Source: Prinsepia uniflora
Taxonomy: Eukaryota; Streptophyta; Magnoliopsida; Rosales; Rosaceae
NCBI GenBank assembly: GCA_032719365.1
Contig: CM064863.1
Span: 23,197,137 to 23,261,136 of the forward strand
Direction: 5' to 3'
Length of the DNA stretch: 64,000 nucleotides
The notes beneath the pieces are model-generated. The model did not search any database. It saw nothing but the letters and a program-made list of their open reading frames with translations, and was not told the DNA's origin. This document shows positions 46,801 through 58,353 of this stretch, one piece after another. A program made the position numbers and the translations under genes. Every line of letters begins with the position of its first letter. Position 1 is the first letter of the stretch.

Positions 46801-47368
46801 GCTGCACCTGGATTAAGTTTGATCAAGCTGCAATGCAGCTGATCAAACACTCAAATGAAACCTTGCCTCCTGTATTAAATTCTGTTAGTAAGAGCACGTG
46901 TGAGAGGTGTGTGTGTGTGGCTTAGTGAGCAAGAAATCATGTAGTATGTGTGTGTGATGATGTCATTCTCTCTAACAGAATTGCACAGAGAAGAATGTAT
47001 GTAATGATTGAAAATCATAGAGAATCACTAAGAGAAACGTATGACTCTCTCTAAATGGTGAGAGCATAGAAAATCCAGAATATTTGCTCCTGGTGGCATT
47101 TTATCAAACACCTTTTGTGCATTCATTAAAACAGAAAACCTTGAGTTCATTTTCATCATCGATCAATCCATATCTTTTCATCCTTTACAAATCTAACGCT
47201 CTGATCATTCAATTCATATCCTACTCTAGCCTAACCACATCTATTTTCAGCTAAGAGTGTGAGATAGAAGTTGTACCTCAAGCAAGAAGCCTTCACTGAG
47301 AAAACTTGCTCTGAACACTTATCCTAAACCTTCATTGATCTTCGATCTTCAGGCCTTGAAATCCAACA
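46788..47368 (+). repeat. 3' LTR of intact Copia
   Basis: About 98.6% identical to 42154-42734. Confidence 0.95.
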
Positions 47369-47423
47369 CGGAGAGCTGCTGAGCTCAATATCAGAGCTCA
47401 AGAACCACCAGCTATAGCCAGAA

Positions 47424-48502
47424 TTGAAATCCCATCACCCCTCTTGGACCCGTCTCTCTCATGTTCAAGAATGAAAGCGATATGGTTGTTGGAGGCGACG
47501 TGGAGGTGTCAAGACTCGAGAGAGAAGAAAGGTCTCGAGGGTAGATTAGTAAACCCACTTCCATTTGCAAGCAGGAGATTTTAATAGATTTTAACTTGTC
47601 TTAAATGATTTAGAACTGCAATGGAATTTAGTTGATTTCTCATTATTTTATTTATTTATCCAATTTCATATCAAATTTTATTTGATTTCATAATAAAATT
47701 TCTTTGAGTTTTAAAGTTTTTTTCTTGTATAATTAAATTATACATCACTTTTAATCTCAACTCTTTAAAAAATAAAAATATCCAAATGTCAAAATTATTC
47801 ACAATATTATTAGACAATTTTTTTTAATTCTCTGAATCTTTCATCTCCCCCGAACTTCCCATCTCCATTTAGCTCATTCTCCTTCTATCTTTTTCGGAAC
47901 GTCATATTTAGGTACTTACAAGTATATATATATATATACACGACACATATTATGAGCCAATTGAAAAAAAAAATTCATCACCCCTCTTGGACCCGTCTCT
48001 CTCATGATCCTTCCATTCCAATAACCATTCAAATTCATCAAATTCCAATGTATTCCTCCATCCTCATCATCATTTCAGTAATTAATCAACATCACAACAA
48101 ACAGATGCACAAAATCAAGTTGCGGCAGCACAACCACATAATCAATCATGCTTATCCAGCCATCCCTAGCTTGGTTTTATTTTTTTCTTTTTTGGTAGAA
48201 TGTTTTGATTAAATAGCGTGTTTTGTTGGTAGTTTTTCTTTTGGTGAAGATAAGTCTATTTATTTACTCAATTGCATTGAGAAAGCGATGATATTTGTTA
48301 TTGTTGGTGCTTTTGCAAAATTTTTGGGCAGGGAGAGATTTTGAGCAGAGAATATGCTAGTATACCACAGCAGAATAGTTCTCTCTCCCTCAAATTTTTG
48401 CAGAATTTTTAGTTTTTTTAAGATAAAAAAAAACTAGCAAATACAATTACGCATGGAAAAAACTTCCAAGAACACACCACAAACAGAAATGCAGGGAGAC
48501 AA
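47424..48502. other. Spacer with a 31-bp perfect duplication
   Basis: No gene recognised. CATCACCCCTCTTGGACCCG... (31 bp) occurs at 47433-47463 and again at 47976-48006. A short TA repeat lies at about 47923-47937. Confidence 0.5.
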
Positions 48503-48850
48503 TGTAACGACTCAAACTGCATTTTAGAAAATATTTGAGATAAAATGACAATTTTTCCCTTGAGGGGGAATTAGTGTCCAAATGTTGACTTTTGACTTAG
48601 TTAGTTGGTTATACGTTTACCTATGACCGTTATGTAGGTCTCGGGATTCTGGTTACGTAGACAGACAACACATCATTTTTGGAGTTTGTATGGGGATTTT
48701 ACAGGTCAGGAACGATACTAAACGATGTTTGGTTGCACGTTTTTTAAGCGAATTGCACTTTTGTGTTGTTAGTGTGGGTAAATATCTTGTCCAAGGCCAT
48801 GGGATGAGTGACAAGTGTCACTCACCCTTTGGTCCTTATGCACACATCAA
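48503..48850 (+). repeat. 5' fragment of a degenerate Tekay-type LTR
   Basis: Starts TGTAACGACTC. Shares GTTGACTTTTGAC, ACCGTTATGTAGG and GGATGAGTGACAAGTGTCACTC with the other LTRs of the TGTAACGACCCG family. The 3' end and TSD were not found. Confidence 0.6.
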
Positions 48851-49014
<164 letters not shown>

Positions 49015-49196
49015 GGAATCCCCTATCCTATTCTTTCAGCTTTTTTGCTCCAACTAGGGAGGAGTTTGAGCAGGGAAACAGTGAGAGATGGTAGGGACGA
49101 ACTGGAAGGAGAAAGAGATAAAAATCTAAACAGTGAGGCACATTATTTGGGACATTAGCTTTCTTAAAAGGAACTAGCTGTCCTTAAATCATATGC

Positions 49197-49795
49197 CTAA
49201 TCTCGACAATTTTCAGTCATGATGGCTTGATGCTTGACTACACGGGGTAGCCTTTGATTAGGCATGAATTCCTCTTCTAACCCTATGTTGTCATATCTCC
49301 TCGAGTTCTCGGAGTCGCCCTTAATTCCAGCCGGGATACTTCTGGTCATTTTAACCTTAGACACTTCTCGAATGGGTAACCGGTACTTGGCCGAGATCCT
49401 GATGTCTTCTTTTGGTAGGCCTTCACAGGTTCTGCTCATTTTTGACACTTTAATTACTGAGGCACTTGAGAACAATAGCCCCGTGATTATAGGTTTTAAA
49501 TTGATGCTCCTGAGCATGTGGTCTATTTGCCTTTGTCTTGGCCTATCACCTCTGGAGGCAGGGTGGTGGTACCTTTCGAATTCGCCTTTTGCTACTTAGA
49601 GAGCTCCTGAACTTGCTTGTTAAGGGCCTTCATCTGAGTGCAGATGGGAGCCAGGCTGCCCTTAATGAATTTCATTAATTCTTCCTTGACGGTCTTTTGG
49701 CCAGTGATATTCTCAAATATTCCCTCATGAGGAGTCTCCATGTTGGCTTCCATTAGTGGAAATTTAGGAGCTTCTTGCTGCGACGTGGTTTTCAT
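49197..49795 (-). other. Unrecognised coding-like stretch, about 200 codons with one stop
   Basis: The minus strand is open at 49592-49795 (a Lys/Glu-rich stretch ending ALNKQVQELSK). After a stop at about 49592 the same frame continues to 49197 (charged, with RYRLPIRE-like text). It has the feel of a retroelement gag fragment, but I see no zinc knuckle or other motif, and I do not recognise it. The plus-strand frame over part of the same region is equally featureless. Confidence 0.25.
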
Positions 49796-49810
49796 AAACT
49801 TTCCTTTGGA

Positions 49811-49902
49811 ATCACTTATGTGTTTCGTGTATCAGAACTTGGATATGCACTGCAAAATCACTTATGTGTTTTGTGTATCAGAACTTCGATATGCACTGCA
49901 AA
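49811..49902. repeat. 46-bp tandem duplication
   Basis: Two units starting ATCACTTATGTGTTT and ending GATATGCACTGCAAA differ at two bases. Confidence 0.9.
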
Positions 49903-51361
49903 AGAGTTCCACTGGACCTACCAGATTATGTTGTGCCCTAAAATTGTCATAACGGAATTCCGGGTCGCCTTTCAGTGACTCACTTCTGAAGGAGCGTACT
50001 TGTAGGTACCATGGGGATCTTTTCACTGTAGTCGAGTGCATTGAATGTGGTATATTAGTCACTAGTGCACATGAGCTGAAAGTTGTAAGCTTTTGGCCAT
50101 GTTGTCATGGTTTTACCCTAGATGGGCTAGTCTGGCTGAATTGGAATTTCAGCTGCCTTCAAAATAGGCGTGCACTAGTAGAAACTGTTACTGGACAGGG
50201 TTAGAATGGGTTCTAAATTGCAACCCAAAAACTTTCGTTTTAATTAAGTGATGGTGGAGCAAGCGGGTATCTTATTTGCGCTGTTCTTTCTATGCTTTCT
50301 TCAAGGATTTTAAATTTTTTTTTTTTTGCACCTAGTCCAAGTTCGTTTTATAACGTGTTCATGTTAGCAGCTTGTTGTTTAGTTTAGGTGAGGGTTAGAC
50401 AGATCAATCCTTTCAACTCGGAATGAGGATATTGAACTAGAACATGAAGATGGTTCTATGACTTAGTTAGCCATGAACGCATTGGTTGGTATATTCCAGA
50501 TATTTAGATGAAACTTGAATACATCAATTTTATTGAGATGGAGGTGAAGTACAAACACTTTGAAAGTAAATTTCTTGAATATTTAAAGTGAATAATGAAT
50601 TATAAGTGTTATAAGTAAACTATCTCTAGAATAAGCCATGAGCTGCCAGGTTGGTTGAGAGATCATCAACTAGATGAACATTCGTAGGAATCATGTCAAA
50701 GGTTGGCAGAGCAGTAGGAACGATGTGATGACGTCTGAGAGTAGGAGTGTGAACGTATTAAAGACTAGTTTAGGGTAACCAGGAAGATATGAGTGTTAGG
50801 TAGCTTTCAAAATATGTAACGACCCGTCCCGGGAATTAGGGCTAAGACAGTGATTAGTAAAAGATTAGTGAGCTTAATCGGGGGTTAGTTGGTCCCGATA
50901 AGGTCGTTAGCCTAGAATGACAATTTTGCCCCTAGTTTGGGCAAAAAGTTGACTTTTAGTTCGGGCGGTCAACTGGATTTTGACCGATGACCAGGACGTA
51001 GTTTAGGACATCACAAATCCGTAGGTAGGTGGCACGCCCGATTCCGACATCTGAGGAGGAAGTTATGATGTTCGGAAGGTTGAGGGCATAATCGTAAATT
51101 GTCTAAATTAAGGGGAAAAGTTGACTTTTTGGACGATCGGGTTTTGGCACGTTGACCTAGGACTGTTAGCTGGATCTTATCGTCCTGAGTTCGATGACAG
51201 GCGGCACGTATTCATCGGACTTACGATGTGTGAGTTACGGGTCTAGAAAGTTAGTGGCATAATCGTAATTTTGGGATTCAAGAAAGGGCATTTTGGTCTT
51301 TTGCACTTGGGATTTGTGCAACAGAGAGGGACAAATGGAGGGCTGAGATTGAGCCACTTGT

Positions 51362-51393
<32 letters not shown>

Positions 51394-52964
51394 TGACGTG
51401 TGGCAAGGGCCTAGTGGCTTCTAGGTTTGTACACGGTCTCAATTATTTGGGGTAATCGTGCAGGTGTGTGTTGTGTGTGTTCGAAGAACAGAAAATAGAG
51501 GGGGAGATTGAGAGGGAATTGAGAGGTGAGTGTGAGTGTTGGTGTGTCTTGGTGAGGTGGTGAGTGACCAGAGAGTGTGGGAGGGTTAGGGAAAAGGTTA
51601 GGAGGTGCGGTGGTGGTGTGTGTGTGAGTTGTGAGCCACGGGAAAATCAGAGGAAACAGAGAAGAGGTGTAACGACCCGTCCCAAATTCCATGATTAGAT
51701 TAGTGACTAATCACGATTAGTGAGGTTAATCGGTGATTAGTTAGGCTAAATCGGACGAATGATGCGAAATGACCGTTTTGCTCCTAGCGTGGGTAAAATG
51801 TTGACTTTTCGTTCGGGCGGTCAAATGGACTTTAACCGATGACCGTGATGTAGTTCGTGACGTCACGAGTTCATAGACAGGTGGCACGTTCAATTCCGAC
51901 GTTCGGGGAGGAAGTTATGACGTTCGGAAGTTTAGGGGCATTTTGGTAATTTTGGTTAAATGGGGTCAAATGTTGACTTTTTGACCAAAAGGTCCGATGG
52001 CCGAGGGCCGAAGACCGTTACGTAGATAAGGACGATACGAATCCATAGACAGGCGGCACACTGAAATCGGACTTCGAACGAGAGAGTTATGGGTCACGGA
52101 AGTTCGATTTCACTATGCACGAACTTCGAGACGGGGATGATTTGGCGAAATCTGATTGGGCAGATATTTTAGTGGGTCCCATGGATGAGTGTCAAGTGTC
52201 ACTCATCCTATTGGCTAACTCCCCTAATTGGTGGATCTATATAATAAAATATTATTATTTTAATTATTTTATAATTAAACCTAACAACCATTAATCCTAA
52301 CCATCCATTCCAAATTCATTTTTAAATCCACACCCTCCATCCCATCTCCCTCACATCCGATCAGCCTTTAGCCTTCATCCTTCACCATCTTCATCATCAC
52401 TTCATTCTTCTTTGTTTTTCCTAAAACCCGAAACCCACTCCCCCCCCCCCTTCACCATTTTCTTCATTTTTCTCCAAGCAGCACACACGCACACACACAT
52501 ACCACCATTCCCTAGGAGATAATATGATAGTGAGGAGTGTGAGAGGCGGAGGGCTGAGAGGCTGGACGGTGGCAGGCGGCGGAGGACACGGCGGAGCCGA
52601 ACCCGTGAGGTAAGAAAACTTCAAAAATTTGAAATTGTGTTTTAATGGTTTTTAGCTGATTCCAAGGATTGGGTTAGGTTGCTGGTAGGCCTAGGAGGTC
52701 AGTAGGATTGGTTTTGGGGCTTGGGGTGGCCTGGAACGGCCGTGAACGGCGGGGGAAAACTCACCTGCCATAGCCAATCTTGAAGGGTTAGTTTTTGATG
52801 TTTCCCTTCCATTCTAAGGCCCTAGAACTCTAGGTTAGGGAGAGACGAAGAGAATGGGACAAACGGGAATGATTTTGGTGGTCGGACGGCGGAGAACCGG
52901 CCGGGTTAAGTCGCGGGTCACGGCGACCCGGTTGCAGGGTTCGGGTTGACCCGTCGAGTGGTTG

Positions 52965-53285
52965 AAGGTGGTGACGTGGCATGATGACATGGCACCTGTC
53001 AGATTGTCAAGTGACGTGGACCACTCATCAGCCGACATGTGTCACATGTCAGTGCACAGTCAGCACTGACATGTCAGTGGCGTGGCCCAATCAGGGGCTG
53101 ACACGTGGCACTGACGTGGACCAGTGCCGTGATGACACGTGGCACATGTCAGACTGCCACGCGGCACTGACAGCACAATGACGTGGACCAATGGGAGCTT
53201 GACACGTGGCACCTGTCAGAGTCTGACATGTCAGACCTGACAGCTATCAGATGACGTCAGCATCAGCGATGACGTCAGCAGGTAC
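52965..53285. promoter_or_regulatory. Dense cluster of ACGT-core motifs in the nested solo LTR
   Basis: At least three CACGTG G-boxes in GACACGTGGCA contexts and several TGACGT sites (two as TGACGTCA), with ACATGT and CTGTCAG spacers, lie within about 320 bp. Plant bZIP factors (ABF/TGA types) bind such ACGT cores. Whether these sites are used is unknown; they also look like a degenerate tandem repeat. Confidence 0.6.
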
Positions 53286-53994
53286 TGTAGCGGCGCGTGA
53301 AGCCCACGCGCAGCCACTTCAGGCGGCGCGTGAGGGCGCGTGGCAGGGAATCTGGGGAAGGTTCCAACATATGAAATCATCTATTCGATGTAACAAACAT
53401 TTTGGGACTGGTTTCGTGTCGATTGGACACCGTCTCGATATGTTTCGGGGCATCGGAAGGTTTAGGTTCGGTTTTAAAAATAGTTAGAAAATCGAAAAAA
53501 TTACGGGGCTTTAGTGAGAGGTTAATTAAGTAGTTAGTAACCTTCTATTACGATTTGGACAGGTTCGGGAGTCCCGGTGATGGTGATCGGCTCGGGGAGC
53601 CGTATGGCACGCGTATCGAGGCGCGACAGCTCGGACGGTCTGTGAGTGGACCTTGTTTTCTAAATTGGTGCATGCATAAATGTTTATTATATGTTTTAAA
53701 TGCTTGTTTGTAATGCCATGGGTGCATTTGTATGTGGTTACGTATAAGCACGTATTTCAAGGTTCCGGCCTTATACGGTGCTTGTACGGGTTTGTATTTC
53801 TGTATTGATTTAAATGAACTGGATTTGAATTTCAAAAGGATAAACTCGGGTATGAGACCCATTTGGTTTTGTCTCGGGCATATGACCTCGGATTTCGGGC
53901 ACGGTGCCCAGTTGATGTCCTATGTTCGGGCACGAGACCCAGTCACTTTACGGTTTTGATTTCAGGTCAGGGAACCTTAAATGGATTCCCAGGT

Positions 53995-54215
53995 TCATGA
54001 CGGTTTATGGGAACCGGCATGAACCCTTGTTATGGTATCATGGTTCATGACAGTTTATGGGAACCGGCATGAACCCTTGTTGGTTATTACGGTACATGAC
54101 GGTTTATGGGAACCGGCATGTTACCTCGGTTATGTTATTACGGTACATGACGGTTTATGGGAACCGGCATGTTACCTGATTATGGATATTATGGATCATG
54201 ACGGTTCAGGGGAAC
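53995..54215. repeat. Minisatellite in the solo LTR (about 50-60 bp units)
   Basis: Five units contain GACGGTTTATGGGAACCGGC or a close variant. This is the inverted counterpart of 26667-26846. Confidence 0.88.
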
Positions 54216-56398
54216 CGGTCATGAATGTTTATGTTATGTATATATATGTTCATCTACCTTCCTTTACTTCTATTATCTCCTCCGGGGAGGGTCGTTGGCC
54301 TGGGTGGACCCTGGAGTAGTCACGGAGCACCGACTGAGTGGAGTCACCCCCAGTTGGGTTCCTTACTCTCAGAAAGGCTATGGTTACTATTACCTCGGGT
54401 AGGGTCAGTGGTCTGCGGACATTGACCTTGACTTTGAGATGACTCGGATTGAGACCCGGGTAGCACGCGCGTAGCTTTGGATACCGTGACAAGATTGGTT
54501 GTGTGACTTATATGTATATATGATATATGATATGTGGTGTGCACAGGTGTGCACATGATTTGAGCAGTGGCTCGTGTACTTGGTTTCTTTATGGTTTGGG
54601 GCCGAGTCCCTTATGGATTTGGGCAGGGGCCCGTATGGTCGTTTTCATTGTGGTCCTTTCGACCTTGGTTTATATCTGATTTGGGCTTAGTTCCCACGTA
54701 TGGTTTCTTTGGTTAAATGGTTTTCCAATGCATGCATGCTTTTTAGTGAAGGGTACAAATGTCTTCTTGTTAAATGTTTTTATAAACTTTTGTTTTGTCC
54801 ACTCACAGTTTTTAATGTTTTGACTGCCCTTCAGGTTGACATCGGATGTGGACTGTAGCAGAGACCGAGATATCACATGCCTCCTCCGGATCCTGGCGTA
54901 CTCTGATAGCCCGGGAGGGCAAAGGTCGGAAAGATCCCTTGTCTGACACTTCGTGTCAGACGGGAGCAGGGTCATCCCGCACTAATCCCGGGGGGATTGG
55001 AATGGGTCCTGTCAAGAGGTGAGGAGTTTTGGGTGGTGGTGCTGTCGTGTTCGATCAATCGATGCTGCTGGTGGTGTTCAGAGACAGGAGTGGAGCCTTA
55101 GGAACCCAGTGGACACGGCGGAGCTCACAGTGGAGAGCAGGACGCAGGTAATTTCTTTACTTTCCTCTCTGTGCTCTATTTTTCCATCTAGGTTCAGATG
55201 CCAAGTCGTGGCTTTGGGGGTTGAATCGAGGAGTCTAGTGAGGTCTGGGGGACTTAGTAGCGTCCTAGGTAGCTGCTGGTTGTGCAGCCGTGATGGAGGA
55301 GTACACGGCGGGGGCTAGAACGACGGAGAGTACCCTGTGTGCTCTGTTTTATTTGTTTTGCTTTAACGTTGAGTCGTGGGTTTTGAGTAAGAATCGACGG
55401 TTTTGGTGAGTTGGGTGAGGTTCAGGAAGGTCCTAGGAACCGTCTACGGTGGTTGCCATGACGGGGGAAGACCTGGTTGGCCGAGAGGAAGAACAGGGGA
55501 CTGGTTCTAGTTTTGTTTGAGTTTGAGTCGAGGACTTAGAGGCTGAGTCGAGGTGTTTGGGTAAGGGGAATGGATAGCTTAGGATAGGACAAAGAGGATA
55601 GTGAAGAGAGGAGTTGATTTGGTGCAGGCACGGCGGAGAACCGGTCACGCCGGTTCGAGTTGCAGGGACTGTTTCGAACCGGGTCGACCAGAGGTTGCTG
55701 GTGACACTGTAGCTGGCGCGTGAGGGCCACGCGCAGCCACTTTGGGGAATTGGTCAACATGGTTTTTGGTCTAGGTGTTGTGACGAGTCCATTGGAATTG
55801 GTTGTGGATTGTTCGGAAGTCGAATAGAAGTAGTTCCGCGAGGGTGAAGGTTTAGGGTTCCGGTTCGTTACGTTAAAGACCCGGGGATTTTTGGGGGAAA
55901 TTAGGTGGACTTTCATAGACGTGTTAGTAACGTACTTTGGCGGTTATTGACAGGATTGGGACTTCCTGAGGAAGCTGAGGATCGCACGGGACGCGATTGA
56001 CGTACATGCAAGTTGTGAGTGGACTGTTTGTTTTCTAACTAAGCATGCATAATTTTATTTACTTAATTATGTTTTAAACATGTTTTTGTGCTTTCACTAT
56101 ATGCTTTCATGAATTATGTTTCTATGCCCTGCTCTACGTAATTATGCTTTATATAACTGATCGGATTTGCACGTACTTCGAGAATAATGGTTTTTGTCAT
56201 GCCTTTGCGTATGGTTTCAGATGAATGAATATGCTTATACGCATTCTGTTAATTGAGATTTGTGGGATGATTTGAGGTTGGATTTGAAATTCGGGAGGAA
56301 TTCCCTTTTTAAGTAAATGTGATTTTGGGTTTTTGGAAGCTTTCCAGTTATGTTTTGGTTTTCGGATTTTGATGATTTTCTTATTCATGTGAAAAATG

Positions 56399-56643
56399 GT
56401 TTTGAGTTTAAAGACTCGGAAAAACCTACTGGATCTGGTTTTGAGTTTAAAGACTCGGATTGATATATGGGGGGAGGGCCCTGGAGTGATGTTTTGAGTT
56501 TAAAGACTCGGTATGGATTTGAGTTTAAAGACTCGGTGATATTGATATCCCCCGAGGCCTGTGCTTGTGTTTTGAGTTTAAAGACTCGTTGATATCCCGG
56601 GAAGGCCTGGCTATTGCGCATTGTGTTTTGAGTTTAAAGACTC
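56399..56643. repeat. TTTTGAGTTTAAAGACTCG repeat, six spaced copies
   Basis: Copies start near 56399, 56439, 56492, 56517, 56570 and 56625, with variable spacers. It lies in the 3' part of the outer solo LTR. Confidence 0.92.
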
Positions 56644-57237
56644 GAGCGCATTTGAGATCCAGTAAATGTGTATGATTGATGTTTTTCACTGGTGTTCGAA
56701 TATTTTGGGCTGTGACCCGAATAACTTGGTTTTATGGCTTTAAGGCCAAGTGCCGGACTTTGGTTTTGATTTCTGGTGATTTCTGCATGTTGTTTCATTT
56801 CGTACTACTGTTATTCTAAATTACTTGGTTATGCGTGCATGTTTTCAAACCGAAGGTGTAACCCTGGTTTATTTTTCATAAAGGGTTTTATAACTCCTTA
56901 TTTTTGGTCCACTCACATTTTTAATGGTTTTAACACCCTCCAGGTCGTGGAGCTAGCGCAGGGTTTCGGCGTCGAGGCAGCGTCTGAGACATAGAAATCA
57001 CGAGAGTGATCCCGGAGTGTTTTAAAATTTTCCGTAGTGCGTGTACTCTGTGTATCGGTTTTCCTTCTTTTGTATTTAGTGCTATGCCCTGTAAATTTCA
57101 ACTTCGGGATGTTTTAAAGTTCTCCTGCGTCTGACAGTGTATTTTAGTGGTTGCTTTGGTGTTGTGTCGGGGTGTCAGACGGGAGCAGGATTTACCTCGA
57201 TTTTCGGGGTGAAATCGGGGTGGGTCCTGACAAAATA

Positions 57238-58083
57238 AGCTGTGAAAGTAAGTCGGGATGAAGTCAGGTGGTCGGAAAATCTTCAGAATCAAACTTGGGA
57301 TGCAAGTTAGAATGAAGGAAACCTAAGTATTCTTGGAGTAAGAACTGAAAAGGGTTGAGATGAGAACTGAATCTTAATCTTAAATTGAAAGAAATAGGTT
57401 TTGCCAAGAAGACGAGTTTTTGAGTAACAAAGAATCTTTTTGTGAGTTTGTAGTTGTTGAAATTGATTGAATTTGATCAATTTATTTGTTTGATTAGGTT
57501 ATTGGTTGTCCCTTAAGAAACAAAAAAATTCTTCTTTTATAGGCAACACAAGAGTGAGGCGGGTTGACACGTGCATCCACGTGTCAACGTAGTTGCGTCA
57601 ATCACTTTCGCAGTTTTAGCGCCGTATCAACGTGATTGCGTCAATCACGTTCGCAGTTCGCCATTATCCATCCAATGGATGCTAGTTAGGCTCTGAGCTT
57701 TAGTCGGATTGAGTCTTTAATTTAGTAAGTCCTCACCTTGGCCTATAGTGATTTTTTCGGGTGTAAACTAGTATGTCCGTACCTTTCATTATAATATAAC
57801 CATATCAATTTTGATAAATGAAAAAAAAAACATATTACAAACTTTGCAATTAATCCAACAAGTTTTTGGCCGCCATAAGAACTAGATGATAAACAATGAT
57901 AAGATTGATGAATCAAATATCTTATTTATTAATTGGTGAAATTCTAGACATGGAACTGTAAATCCAAAATTGAAAATTTGAAAATTTGAAGGGATCCATG
58001 ATGCATCGAACATCGCAACCCTACTTACATATCAAACATGTCAATTGCAACACTTCAGGCAGATGGATGGAACTACGCTAACG
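57238..58083. other. Spacer to the right of the solo LTR
   Basis: No gene recognised. A diverged short repeat CAACGTGATTGCGTCAATCACG occurs about twice at 57580-57660. Confidence 0.4.
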
Positions 58084-58353
58084 TCACAGTCGCAGCATGG
58101 TTGATTCGGCGAACACGCTCTGTTTGTGCAAGCTGCAAAAAAACAGTCCCCATTTTGGCACGTACTCAATCAATCAATAAAAACAGTCCCCTTGTGAATA
58201 ATTAATGAGACAAAAGTAGAATCCAAACTACAAAAACAAAGGGTGCTAGGAGATGATAGGGTACTTAGCCATACGATTTACGACGATGGTGTTGTTGGTG
58301 ACGATGAGTGGGATGCGACTGCCGGCGGCTTCTGCTAAATTGAGCTGCCCCAT
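58084..58353 (-). other. Possible tiny two-exon gene or gene remnant, 45 codons
   Basis: The minus strand has ATG at 58353, an open stretch to a GTACC donor after 58265, a TTTTTTGCAG acceptor before 58132, then an open stretch to TGA at 58084. The joined frame would be 45 aa. It is GC-richer than its surroundings and codon-like, but I do not recognise the product. It may be the last exons of a lost gene. Low confidence. Confidence 0.22.

Larger units (their letters stand above)
42154..47368 (+). mobile_element. Structurally intact Copia retrotransposon (Tnt1/Tork-like), TSD CGGAG
   Basis: 581-bp LTRs at 42154-42734 and 46788-47368 differ at about eight positions (about 1.4%). CGGAG flanks both sides (42149-42153 and 47369-47373). 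The PBS at 42735 reads TGGTATTAGAGC (one base from the iMet consensus), and the PPT AGGAAGGGG lies just left of 46788. A single uninterrupted gag-pol frame is present. It looks recent and potentially autonomous; activity is unknown. Confidence 0.96.
41862..47423 (+). pseudogene. LRR receptor-like kinase relic (N-terminal LRRs), split by a Copia insertion
   Basis: The plus strand from 41862 reads MGTPEIS..., then after a stop GSIPSNLGMIQHLQSLNLSN and SATELRVFYLSFNFISG. These are leucine-rich repeats in the style of the atypical plant LRR-RLKs with few LRRs. At 42153 the Copia element intervenes. After it (47374-47423) the LRR frame resumes (GELLSSISELKNHQ) and meets a stop. No kinase domain was found, so this is a truncated relic. 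Confidence 0.7.
51668..55014 (+). repeat. Nested solo LTR (same superfamily, LARD-like), 3347 bp, TSD AGAGG
   Basis: Starts TGTAACGACCCGTCCC and ends GGGTCCTGTCA, flanked by AGAGG at 51663-51667 and 55015-55019. It is the reverse-orientation relative of the LARD LTRs: colinear at both ends, with the same GCCGGTTCCCAT-type minisatellite (53995-54215, inverted). About 570 bp longer, mainly through a GC-rich middle section (about 52330-53330) not seen in the LARD LTRs. Confidence 0.92.
50815..57232 (+). repeat. Solo LTR (Tekay/Del-type), about 3.07 kb without its insert, TSD AAATA
   Basis: Starts TGTAACGACCCGTCCCGGG and ends GGGTGGGTCCTGACA. AAATA flanks at 50810-50814 and 57233-57237. There is no internal region or second LTR, so it is a solo LTR formed by LTR-LTR recombination. 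It is interrupted at 51668-55014 by another solo LTR. A minisatellite (56399-56643) lies near the 3' end, and a GA repeat at about 51363-51388. Confidence 0.9.

Noticed and set aside
49811..49902. Possible short repeat-spacer array
   Set aside because: Only two adjacent 46-bp units with no spacers; a simple tandem duplication in a plant genome, not a CRISPR.
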